From Acidimicrobiales bacterium (lineage in GTDB: Bacteria; Actinomycetota; Acidimicrobiia; Acidimicrobiales; JAUJNH01): 64,000 nucleotides of DNA. Every line of letters begins with the position of its first letter. Position 1 is the stretch's first letter. The stretch is from contig JAUJNH010000004.1 in assembly GCA_030448245.1 (NCBI GenBank), forward strand, positions 277,988-341,987, written 5' to 3'. The notes beneath the pieces were generated by a model. It was not told the origin of the DNA, searched no databases, and saw nothing but the letters and a program-made list of their open reading frames with translations. Below are positions 41,112 through 49,171 of this stretch, piece after piece. A program made the translations under genes and the position numbers.

Positions 41112-41249
41112 TCAGCGCCCGTTCCACGGCGCGGGCTGGGCCTGTGAGCCCGGCCTCCGTGAGACCCGTGCCGACTGTGCGTCCGGCTTGACGGCTCGGG
41201 CCACCTGCTGTCCCTGAGGCTGGTAGGCCACGTAGGTCTGGGTCGCCAT
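41112..41249 (-). CDS. Small hypothetical protein in stress cluster
   Basis: 45 residues, Gln/Ala/Arg-rich, starting MATQTYVAYQPQGQQ. GAGGAGG lies 6 nt upstream of ATG 41249, and its stop touches the DUF3618 start, so it is translated as part of the minus-strand operon. No family known. Confidence 0.5.
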   Translation of the reverse strand: MATQTYVAYQPQGQQVARAVKPDAQSARVSRRPGSQAQPAPWNGR

Positions 41250-41941
41250 CATCGGCCTCCTCGTGTCGTGCCGGTCCGCCGGGGCAGGACCGGAGGTTTG
41301 GTTGTCTCTGGGTCCTCGGCCTTGGCGGCCCGCACTGCCCGACCGGCGACCACGCCAACGGCGGCTGCTCCGAGGAGGAACGCGCCGGGGCGGCGCCGTG
41401 CGAAGGTCTGCACGTCTGATAGCACTCCTGCGATCCCCGGGTCTGGACGTCGTCGGAGAGGCCGTAGGCGCGGTCGGCGGCGTCGAGCACGCTGTCGGCG
41501 GCCCGGTGGTGGCCACCCGTTGGCTCTGCTGCTTGGCGGTGGAGGCCGCCTGTTGGGACTGGTCGACGGCGGTGGAGGCGACCTGGCGGCCCTGTTCCTT
41601 GGCCGTCGACGCCGTCTCGGACACCGGTCGGGAACCGCCGGCGAAGTAGGCGGTGAGCTGCTCCTTCTTTGGCTCTGGGTCAGGTCTTCCGGCAGCGCCC
41701 GCTGCTGGAGGGGCGCGCCGTGGACCTGGGCGGCGGTGAAGGGAAGGTCGAGGCTGTCCTCGTAGATGTCGGCGTCGGCCAACGGGACGAGGACGTACCG
41801 GCCGGTCGGGAGCAGCAGGACCGCCCAGTCCGGCTCCTCCGGCCCCATGAAGACCCCCTCGACCTCACCGACCTCCTCACCGTCGCGGTCGAAGACGACG
41901 AAACCGATGATGGCCATCGGATCGGTCACGGCCATCGTCAT
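41249..41941 (-). pseudogene. PRC-barrel-like protein with helical tail, three frameshifts
   Basis: The first 80 residues form a small beta domain (AIIGFVVFDRDGEEVGEVEG, GRYVLVPLADADIYEDSLDL) like PRC-barrels. The rest changes frame near 41670 (an A lost from an A-run), near 41505 and near 41440: a Ser/Thr/Ala/Gln-rich stretch (STAKEQGRQVASTAVDQ), then SVLDAADRAYGLSDDVQ, then a TM-containing end FARRRPGAFLLGAAAVGVVA. GAGGAGGAGG precedes the ATG. Confidence 0.6.
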
Positions 41942-42078
41942 GTCCGGCCCTCCTCCTCTGACGGGCGCTGGCTGCCTCTTGGTTCTTCATGAGTTGCACC
42001 TTCCTTGGCTCGTCTTTCGGCCGGGATGTGGCGGCCGACGACGTGGTCGCGAACCTGGCCCCCTGGCAGCTGGTGCTG

Positions 42079-42279
42079 TCACTCCTTCTTGCCGAACATG
42101 CCGCCGAGGCCTCCGAGGTTGCCCAGGAGCTCTTGGGGGTTCACCCCGAACTTGTCGAGGAGCCCGGCGTGCTCGTTGGCGTCGACCTTGTCGGGCAGCT
42201 CCTGCTCGGCCTCGGCCGCCTTGTCATGATCGCCCCGTGAGCGGAGCAGGCTCAGGATCGTGTCCTTGTCGATCTGCAT
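42079..42279 (-). CDS. Small conserved-type protein
   Basis: 66 residues: MQIDKDTILSLLRSRGDHDK, then LLDKFGVNPQELLGNLGGLGG and a Lys-Lys-Glu end. Amphipathic helix plus Gly-rich tail; function unknown. GGAGG lies 7 nt before the ATG. Confidence 0.65.
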   Translation of the reverse strand: MQIDKDTILSLLRSRGDHDKAAEAEQELPDKVDANEHAGLLDKFGVNPQELLGNLGGLGGMFGKKE

Positions 42280-42339
42280 GTGGTTCCTCCAGTGGGATCG
42301 GTTCGGGGGAACAGGCACGTCGTCGTGCCTGACCGGTTG

Positions 42340-43473
42340 CTATCGCTTCATCTTTCTGGTGTCGCGGGGCTCGAGGAACGGTTCCTCGTCGGCTGGGTGT
42401 CCCGCTTGGATCTGGCGGCCTCGTTCGAGTTCGGCGTTGAACTCGGCCCCCAGCAGGACAGCGATGTTGGACAGCCACAGCCACACCAGGAAGATGATCA
42501 CGCCGCCGAGAGCGCCGTAGGTCTTGTTGTAGGAGCCGAAGTTGGCCACGTAGAACGCGAACGCGGCCGGCGCGATGACCCACACGATGACGGCCAGGAG
42601 CCCGCCGGGGCTGAGCCAGCGGAAGCCGGGCTGCTTCACGTTGGGCGACGCCCAGTACAGGATCGCGAACATCAGGCTGACGATCACCAGGAGCACCGGC
42701 CACTTGGCGATGTCCCACACCGTGACGGCGGTGCTGCCGATGCCGAGGAGCTCGCCCACCCGGCGGGCCAAGCCGCCGGTGACCACCACGGCCAGGGCGC
42801 TGACGGCCAGCAGGACCACGAGGACGATGGTCACGCCGACTCGTACCGGGCCCTTCTTCCAGATGGGCCGTCCCTCCTCGATCTCGTAGATGGCGTTGGA
42901 GGCCCGCATGAACGCAGCGACGTACCCGGAGGCCGACCAAAGGGCGGTGGCCAACCCGATGACGAACAGGACCCCGCCCGCCCCCTGGCTCTTCTGCAGG
43001 TTCTGGATGGCAGTGGTGAAGATGTCCTTGGCCGGCCCGGGTGCCACCTGACCCAGGTTGTCGATCAGCGGCTGGGTGGCCGACTGGCCGACCAGACCGA
43101 GGACGGACACCAGGGCCAGGATGGCCGGGAAGATCGCCAGCACCCCGTAGTAGGTCAGGGCCGCAGCCCGGTCGACCAGCTCGTCCTCCTTGAACTCACG
43201 GATCGTCCGCTTCAACACCCCCGCCAGCGCAGGCTTCTTCAGGTCAGTCGGTCCGTCTGGCGACCGGCCCCCTCCCCCGCCGCCATCGGGCCGGGCCTCG
43301 ACACGATCCTCCGCACCCCGAGACGCCGAGCCCTCCTGGCGGCGGGCGGCAAGGCGAAGCGGCAGGGAGGAGTCCGGCGAGGCGGGCTCCGGCCGCGTTT
43401 CGACCTTGGATGGTTCCTGGCTGCCTCGGCGTTCGTCGTCACCGCCCCGACTGCTGGCTGGGTACCAGTTCAT
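42340..43473 (-). CDS. YihY/BrkB family inner membrane protein
   Basis: 377 residues. A disordered, charged N-terminus of about 85 residues precedes six TM helices: RAAALTYYGVLAIFPAILAL, LWSASGYVAAFMRASN, GGVIIFLVWLWLSNIAVLLG. These are the YihY (formerly RNase BN) signatures; the role is probably envelope-related. ATG 43473 is chosen because GGAGG lies 5 nt upstream; ATG 43485 is in frame. Confidence 0.9.
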   Translation of the reverse strand: MNWYPASSRGGDDERRGSQEPSKVETRPEPASPDSSLPLRLAARRQEGSASRGAEDRVEARPDGGGGGGRSPDGPTDLKKPALAGVLKRTIREFKEDELVDRAAALTYYGVLAIFPAILALVSVLGLVGQSATQPLIDNLGQVAPGPAKDIFTTAIQNLQKSQGAGGVLFVIGLATALWSASGYVAAFMRASNAIYEIEEGRPIWKKGPVRVGVTIVLVVLLAVSALAVVVTGGLARRVGELLGIGSTAVTVWDIAKWPVLLVIVSLMFAILYWASPNVKQPGFRWLSPGGLLAVIVWVIAPAAFAFYVANFGSYNKTYGALGGVIIFLVWLWLSNIAVLLGAEFNAELERGRQIQAGHPADEEPFLEPRDTRKMKR

Positions 43474-43501
43474 GGGTGCCTCCATGAGGGGATCGCCACG
43501 C

Positions 43502-44242
43502 CTACGCCTCTTCGGTCTCGATCTGTTCCTTGCGGACGTCGGCTGACACCTGCTCGTCGGTGGTCACCGTCTCCTTCGACAGGCGGACCCGTTCCTTGGG
43601 CACGGCCCGGGTGGTGACCACCGGCTCCTCCTCGTGCAGCACCACCTCGTGCTCGTCCTCGGAGATCGCCCGTCCGGCCGTGGCCGCGCCGACGTTGGCC
43701 TCGGTGATCGGCTCACGCTCGAGGCGTACCTCTTCACGTTGCACCGGGACCGTGGTGGTCACGTTCTCGGTGACGACGTACTTCCGCAGCCGGGCCCGCC
43801 CCGCCTCTCGCCGCACCTTGCCCACCTGCAGCTCCTCCTCCGAGCGCGTCATCGCATCATCGCCGCCCGCCGGAGCTGGCGTTGACCTTCCGGCTGGCAG
43901 TCCGGTGTCCGACTGGGACTCTGAGTAGGCGAGCCCGTAGTGCTCGAACAGCGGCACCTCCTCCGCCTCGGTCAGGTCCATGTCCAGGTCAAGCTCGGGT
44001 GCCTCTTTGATCTGGGCCTTGCCGAAGGCCAGATGGAGGCCGTCGTCGGTCATGGTGGCGTCCATCAGCGGGACCAGCCGCGTCTTCCCCGTGAGCTTCC
44101 CGGTCTTGACGGCGACCCATTCGGGCAGGTCGGTGTCAAGGTCGAGGTAGCAGTACTCGACCTCCCCGACCTTGTCGCCGTCGACGTCGAAGGCTGTCTT
44201 GCCGACGATGTCTTGGTGGTTGAGCTGGCTTGCATCGGTCAT
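43502..44242 (-). CDS. PRC-barrel and DUF2382 domain protein
   Basis: 246 residues. PRC-barrel at 10-85 (VGKTAFDVDGDKVGEVEYCY, LPEWVAVKTG) and DUF2382 at about 130-246 (MTRSEEELQVGKVRREAGRA, VTTTVPVQREEVRLEREPIT, EHEVVLHEEEPVV). Such proteins are linked to stress and photo-oxidative responses in actinobacteria and cyanobacteria; the biochemical role is unknown. AGAGGAAGAG precedes the ATG. It is a paralogue of the adjacent broken gene. Confidence 0.88.
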   Translation of the reverse strand: MTDASQLNHQDIVGKTAFDVDGDKVGEVEYCYLDLDTDLPEWVAVKTGKLTGKTRLVPLMDATMTDDGLHLAFGKAQIKEAPELDLDMDLTEAEEVPLFEHYGLAYSESQSDTGLPAGRSTPAPAGGDDAMTRSEEELQVGKVRREAGRARLRKYVVTENVTTTVPVQREEVRLEREPITEANVGAATAGRAISEDEHEVVLHEEEPVVTTRAVPKERVRLSKETVTTDEQVSADVRKEQIETEEA

Positions 44243-44302
44243 GGTCTCTTCCTCTCGATCGTGTCTGCGGGTCCTCAGCGGTTCCTCTGCCTGTCGTTGC
44301 GG

Positions 44303-45080
44303 TCAGCGTGCGGCCCGAGCCCGCGGCTTCAGCGAGGTGTTGCCCTCGACTTCGACGTGCTCCTTGCGGAGGTCAGCGGCGATCTGCTGCTCTTTGGTGA
44401 CGACGTCCTTCTCGGCTCGGATGCGCTCCTTCGGAACGACGCGGTGTTGGCGACCGCCTCTTCCTGGGTGAGCACGATCTCGTGCTCGGCTTCGGTGATC
44501 TCGGCGCCGGCCATGGCTTGGGCGAGGTTGCCGTGTGATCGGTTCCCGCTCTGTGCACTTCTTCGTGGGCGACGGGCACGGTGGTCTCGACCCGCTCGAC
44601 GTCGACCCACTTGCGCAGCTTGACTCGCCCGGCCTCCCGGGTGGTCTTGGCCACCTCGAGCTCTTCCTCGGAGCGGGTCATGGCATCGTCGGTGCTCCCT
44701 GCGGCCGGTGCCGGGGCGGGGTCGCCTTTGGGGAGGCCGCTGTCGGAGCGCTGCTCGCTGTAGTCGATGCCGTAGTGGGTGTAGAGGCGGGTCTCTTCGT
44801 CCTGGGCGAGCTGACCGTCGGCCTCGGCGTTCGGCGCCTCCTTGACCTGTCCTTTGTAGAACTGGCTTCGGACGTCATCGCCGGCGGGGGCGGTGGCTCC
44901 GGTGATGGGCGCGAAGCTGACCTTGGACCCGAAGAGGCCGGTGGTGACGGCCAGCCACTCGGGCTGGCCGGTGTCGTCGTCCATGTAGATGTCGGCGATC
45001 TTGCCGATCTTGTCGCCGGATGGGTCCACCAGGGTCCGGCCGATCCAACCCTTGAGCTGGTCGTTGGTGAGATTGGGCAT
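44303..45080 (-). pseudogene. PRC-barrel and DUF2382 paralogue, two frameshifts
   Basis: PRC-barrel (GRTLVDPSGDKIGKIADIYM, QPEWLAVTTGLFG) and the start of DUF2382 (MTRSEEELEVAKTTREAGRV) are in one frame. After VAHEEVHR the frame changes near 44530 (GNLAQAMAGAEITEAEHEIV) and again near 44440 (ERIRAEKDVVTKEQQIAADL), ending at TGA 44303. Strong AGGAGG 7 nt upstream of the ATG. Confidence 0.75.
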
Positions 45081-45123
45081 GGTTGTTCCTCCTGGAGGTG
45101 ACGGTGTGCGGCGAGCGGGTTGG

Positions 45124-45728
45124 TTAGGTGGTGAGCTGGACGTTGGTGGCCTCGACGAAGTGGCCTTGGCGCCGCAGCTCGTCGGCGCCCTCGTTCCTGT
45201 CGACGCCGAAGGGGGTCACGTCGGCCGGGACCGGCCGGACCGTGCCGGCCAGGTTGATCCGCTGCCCGGGCTGCACCTGGAAGGGCGACTCGCCGGCCCG
45301 GGTGCGGGCTTGGGGGGTGAGGAACACGAACACGCGGCGTCCGGGCTGGCCCACCCAGAACCCCTCGTCGGCGACCACCGACTCAACGGTCACGCCTCGC
45401 CCTTGGGCCCGTTGACCGGCGCGGGATGCGAGGCCGCTGCCGGAAGCCAGCTGGAACAGGTCCTGTCCGCCGGCGTTCAGCTGAGCCTGCTGGCCACCGG
45501 CCGGACCCGCCGCAGCAGCTGGAGCCGCTGTGGTGGCGGTGGCGGCTGCCGGGTCGTTGCTGGCGTCGACGCCGGGCTGGTCGCCGTCGTCGGCCAGGTT
45601 GCGGATGACGAGGAACATCACCACGGCCAACAGGGCGAGGAGGGCCAGACGGCCCATGGGAGCCACCCGAGCCCGTACTTGCGGCGCCCGGTGAGGCTAC
45701 GGGATCCGACGGCAGTCGTCTGCGTCAT
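45124..45728 (-). pseudogene. Membrane-anchored hypothetical protein, one frameshift
   Basis: ATG 45728 (GAGGAT upstream) begins MTQTTAVGSRSLTGRRKYGL and GWLPWAV; then a C is missing near 45645 and the protein resumes as LLALLAVVMFLVIRN (TM), a Pro/Ala/Thr linker, and a beta-rich domain VESVVADEGFWVGQPGRRVF. From the internal GTG a shortened 180-residue form is open. A paralogue of this last domain lies at 46721-47120. Confidence 0.55.
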
Positions 45729-45735
45729 GGGATCC

Positions 45736-46533
45736 TCAGCTCCCGGTGCGGACAGAGCGCGACCCGCTGCTGGACCCGTCGGAGGCCTTGCTCTTCAGCT
45801 CCTGGGCCCGCTGGGCGATCCGGTCCGAGGCGCCCTTGGTCTGCTGTTGCATCTTGGGCTTCTCTTCGTCGTAGCGCTGCATGGTCTGCTCCCAGCGCTG
45901 CTGCATCGGCTTGATGCCGCCGCCGCCGATGGCGATGATCGCCGAGCCGGCCACGATGGCCAGAACGGCGTAGAACAGGCCGTTCACGATCGCCGGGGCG
46001 ACCTGGAGCTGGTTGAGAGCGGCAAAGGCGCCGACGGCGACGATGGCGATGCCGGCCACGCTGGCCAGGGTCTTGCCGTAGCTGAGGCCGCCCAGGCTGG
46101 CCTGGATCAGCTCCTTGGCGGCGGCGGCGATGGCTGAAGCCACAACCACGATGAGGATGGCGGCCAACACCTTGGGCAGGTAGGCGATGACACCGGCCAG
46201 CAGGTCACTCACCGGGTTGGTCCCGAAGACGCCGAACGCCATCTGGAGGACCACCAGGAACAGGCCGTAGAAGACGATCTTGCCGACGAGGTCGCTGGCG
46301 TCGTACTTGGACTTGGCCAACGCCTGCTTCACACCGCCCCGCTCGACGGCCTTGTCGAAGCCGACCCGCTCGAGGACCGCGTTGACCGCCTTGGCCAGCA
46401 GCTTCGCCACGAAGTACCCGATGACGAGAATAAGCAGGAAACCCACCAGTTTCGGGACGAAAGCCGCGACCTTCGCCCAGGCGTCTTCCACCCCACGGCT
46501 CCACTCGACTGCAGCAACAACAGATGCGCTCAA
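45736..46533 (-). CDS. Conserved-TM-helix (MscS-related) membrane protein
   Basis: 265 residues with about five TM helices: LVGFLLILVIGYFVAKLLAK, LVGKIVFYGLFLVVLQMAFG, VLAAILIVVVASAIAAAAK, SVAGIAIVAVGAFAALNQ. This is the TM_helix repeat seen in small mechanosensitive-channel-like proteins; the MscS beta domain is missing. The tail is charged. TTG start with AAGGAG 6 nt upstream. First gene of the minus-strand block. Confidence 0.8.
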   Translation of the reverse strand: MSASVVAAVEWSRGVEDAWAKVAAFVPKLVGFLLILVIGYFVAKLLAKAVNAVLERVGFDKAVERGGVKQALAKSKYDASDLVGKIVFYGLFLVVLQMAFGVFGTNPVSDLLAGVIAYLPKVLAAILIVVVASAIAAAAKELIQASLGGLSYGKTLASVAGIAIVAVGAFAALNQLQVAPAIVNGLFYAVLAIVAGSAIIAIGGGGIKPMQQRWEQTMQRYDEEKPKMQQQTKGASDRIAQRAQELKSKASDGSSSGSRSVRTGS

Positions 46534-46720
46534 GGTTCACTCCTTCTGTCGGGACCTGCCGCGCCTACCCGGGGCAGCACGACGGGAAACGGAATTCGCA
46601 CTAAATCCTGCTGAGACCCTCGGGGCGCGCCGATGTCGGGCTCTGCTTGGCCTTCGACGCTGAGGGGACGTGCCGCATGCGGACGCGTTGGACACGGACT
46701 GTCGGTGCCACTTCAGGATG

Positions 46721-47120
46721 GGATGACGCGTGAGCCGGCGTTGCGTTACGTCGCAGTCGGTCGTGAGGCGTCAGGGGTGAACGATCAAGGCGGTAGCGGC
46801 AGCGCAGCCTCCGAGCTGGTCGGGCGGATCGGTCAGCCGGTCGCCGGACGAAGCGTGCTCGTCGAGTCGGTCCCGTCCAACGAAGGCTTCTGGGTCCGTG
46901 CGGCCCGCTGCGACTCTGGGTGCAGCTCGTCGGGCAGGGCGAGTCGGATTCGACCGTCCAGGCGGGCACCCGTGTCACCTTCAACGGCACCATCGTCGGC
47001 CACGACGCCTCGTTCCCCGATCGGGTCGGCGTGACCCCGGCCGAGGGCGCCGGCCAGCTCGCCAGCGACAGGATCCACGCCGAGACCGCGGCGTCGGGAG
47101 CCGCACCCGCCGATCGCTGA
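46721..47120 (+). pseudogene. Paralogue of the 45.1 kb protein domain, frameshifted
   Basis: SELVGRIGQPVAG and VLVESVPSNEGFWV in one frame are followed after about 46905 in another by LWVQLVGQGESDSTVQAGTR and VTFNGTIVGHDASFPDRVGV. The order and spacing match VESVVADEGFWVGQPG...QPGQRINLAGTV of the gene at 45124-45728. Not translatable as one product. Confidence 0.5.
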
Positions 47121-47278
47121 GCATGTACTCGACCCGCAGGCGGGCTCTCGACCGCGACAGCCGGACGGCCAGGGCCCCTGGGGTGCTCGCAGCTTCATCG
47201 GCCAGGGTGGCGAGACCGGTGCCGTCGACGTCATGCCGCACGAGGGTGTCCCGGTCGGCGGCGGGGAGGGGGTCGGCC
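47108..47278 (-). pseudogene. ECF sigma factor region-4 remnant
   Basis: LPAADRDTLVRHDVDGTGLA, TLADEAASTPGALAVRLSRS and RARLRVEYML read as sigma-70 region 4 (helix-turn-helix for -35 binding). No region 2 is visible and both sides run into unrelated sequence. Confidence 0.45.
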
Positions 47279-47309
47279 ACCCGTCGACGTAATGGACGGA
47301 CGACTGGCG

Positions 47310-47975
47310 CGTCATCTCTCGCGCGGCCATCTCGAAGTCGGAGGTCTCCCGGATCTGCTCTGGCTTGGACGAGCGGGTAGCCGCGTTCCGCAACCGCCCC
47401 TTGGACATGTCGGGTTCCCCTACGTGTTCCTCGACGCCACCTACGTCCATGTGCGCGACGACGCTCTCGGCCAGGTCGTGTCCCGGGCCGTTGTCGTGGC
47501 CACCGGAGTGTCCGCTCTCTAGGGGGCCGTGAGGTCCTGGGCGTCGACATCGGCGACTCCGAGGACGAGACTTTCTGGACTGGCTTCCTGCGGTCCCTGA
47601 AGGCGTGAGGGCTGACCGGGGTGCGGCTGGTGATCAGCGACGCCCACGCCGGCCTGAAGGCGGCGATCGCTAAGGTTTTCGAGGGCGCGTCGTGGCAACG
47701 GTGCCGGGTTCACTACGCCCGGAACCTGCTGACGACGGTTTCTCGGGCCAGCCCCGAGATGGTGGCTGCCGCCTTCCGCACCGTGTTCGCCCAGCTCACC
47801 CCGGCCGAGGTCGAGTCCCGCTACGACGAGGTCGCCGGGCAGCTCGAGGCCAGGTTCCCGAAGGCCGCCGCCTCCATGCGCGCCGCAAAGCAAGACGTGC
47901 TCGCGTTCACGCCGTTCCCGTTCGATCACTGGCGGAAGGTGTGCTCGAACAACCCGCAACGGCACGAGCGGCCGA
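47310..47975 (+). mobile_element. IS256-family (mutator) transposase remnant
   Basis: Successive frames read SKSEVSRICSGLDERVAAFR, then FPYVFLDATYVHVRDDALGQ and VVSRAVVVATGVSAL, then SDAHAGLKAAIAKVFEGASW, QRCRVHYARNLLTTV and FPFDHWRKV. These are parts of the DDE transposase of IS256 elements, with frameshifts near 47400 and 47520. N- and C-terminal ends and inverted repeats are missing. Confidence 0.8.
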
Positions 47976-48090
47976 GGCCAAGGCCGCTGCCGCACGCGCC
48001 CTCGTCACTGATGGCCACCTCTCAATGAGGGATGCCGCCGAGGTGCTCGGCGTGTCCCACCAGCGGGTCCAGCAGCTTCTCGCCGGCTAG
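47960..48090 (+). pseudogene. C-terminal fragment of an HTH (HicB-like) gene
   Basis: [20 protein letters not shown] and [17 protein letters not shown] form an HTH C-terminus like that of short antitoxin-type proteins. The upstream part is replaced by the IS256 remnant. The clpP -10 box overlaps its stop codon. Confidence 0.5.
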
Positions 48091-48101
48091 CCTCCCTGGT
48101 C

Positions 48102-48707
48102 GTGACCGACGACACCGTCCTTGGCCAGAACCGCAGCGGCAGCGGCGACCCGCTGGGCGATGTCTACCAGCAGCTGCTCAAGAACCGCATCGTCTTCCTC
48201 GGCAGCGAGGTCTCCGACGTCAGCGCCAACCTCGTCTGCGCCCAGCTGCTGCTGCTGGCGGCCGAGGACGGCGACCGCGACATCAACCTCTACATCAACA
48301 GCCCGGGCGGCTCGGTCACCGCCGGCCTCGCCATCTACGACACGATGCAGCTGGTGCCCTGCGACGTGTCGACCACCTGCATGGGCCTGGCCGCCTCGAT
48401 GGGCCAGTTCCTCCTCTGCGCCGGCGCCCCGGGCAAGCGCTACGCCCTCCCGCACAGCCGCATCCTCATGCACCAGCCGTCGGCCGGCTTCCAGGGATCG
48501 GCCGCCGACATCGCCATCCAGGCCGAGCAGATCATCTACATGAAGCGCCAGCTGGCCGAGCGCATCGCCCACCACACCGGCCAGAGCCTCGAGCGCATCA
48601 CCGAGGACTCCGACCGGGACCGCTGGTTCACCGCCGAGGCCGCTCAGGAGTACGGGTTCATCGACAAGGTCATCGAGAAGACCAAGAGCGTCGCCCCCGC
48701 CGAGTAG
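48102..48707 (+). CDS. clpP: ATP-dependent Clp protease proteolytic subunit
   Basis: 201 residues. [19 protein letters not shown], catalytic Ser in [11 protein letters not shown] near 103, His in [11 protein letters not shown] near 128. Forms the proteolytic barrel with ClpX/ClpC. TAGCCT (48088-48093), 8 nt before the GTG, gives a leaderless-type start. No tig, second clpP or clpX is adjacent, unlike the usual clpP-clpX operon, so this may be one of several ClpPs. Confidence 0.95.
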   Translation: MTDDTVLGQNRSGSGDPLGDVYQQLLKNRIVFLGSEVSDVSANLVCAQLLLLAAEDGDRDINLYINSPGGSVTAGLAIYDTMQLVPCDVSTTCMGLAASMGQFLLCAGAPGKRYALPHSRILMHQPSAGFQGSAADIAIQAEQIIYMKRQLAERIAHHTGQSLERITEDSDRDRWFTAEAAQEYGFIDKVIEKTKSVAPAE

Positions 48708-48772
48708 CCGGGGCCACGGGCCGGCCCCGCCCGGTTCCCCCCGGCCGGCCAGCGACGTGCGAGCCTGCACCC

Positions 48773-49171
48773 ATGAGCACCTGGCCGCCCCCGCCGAACC
48801 CCCAGGACGGGCCGGGGGGCGATCCTGCGGGGCCGCCCCCCTGGCCGCCGCCGCCCCCGCCGGGGCAGTACGGGGGTTGGGCCCCCTACCGCGGCCAGGG
48901 GTACAGCGCCGGGGCGGGCTCCGGCACGAACCCGGTGTGCGTCGCCAGCCTGGTCGCCGGCATGGTCGGCATCCTCACCTCGGCCTTCTGCTTCTTCTTC
49001 TCCGTGCCGATCGGCGTCGTCGCGGTGGTCACCGGGATCATCGGCCTGGTGCAGATACGGTCACCGGGCGAGGGCCGGGGGATGGCCATCGCCGGGTTGT
49101 GCTGCGGGGGCCTCGCCATCGTCCTGCCCGTCGCCTTCGCCCTGCTCTCGTTCGGCTTCGCCTTCTACTGA
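48773..49171 (+). CDS. DUF4190-type membrane protein
   Basis: 132 residues. Pro/Gly-rich N-terminus (WPPPPPPGQYGGW), then two TM helices: VASLVAGMVGILTSAFCFFF and AIAGLCCGGLAIVLPVAFA, with GIIGLVQIRSPGEGRGMAIA between. Typical DUF4190, function unknown. Convergent with treZ; the last bases overlap. Confidence 0.75.
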   Translation: MSTWPPPPNPQDGPGGDPAGPPPWPPPPPPGQYGGWAPYRGQGYSAGAGSGTNPVCVASLVAGMVGILTSAFCFFFSVPIGVVAVVTGIIGLVQIRSPGEGRGMAIAGLCCGGLAIVLPVAFALLSFGFAFY

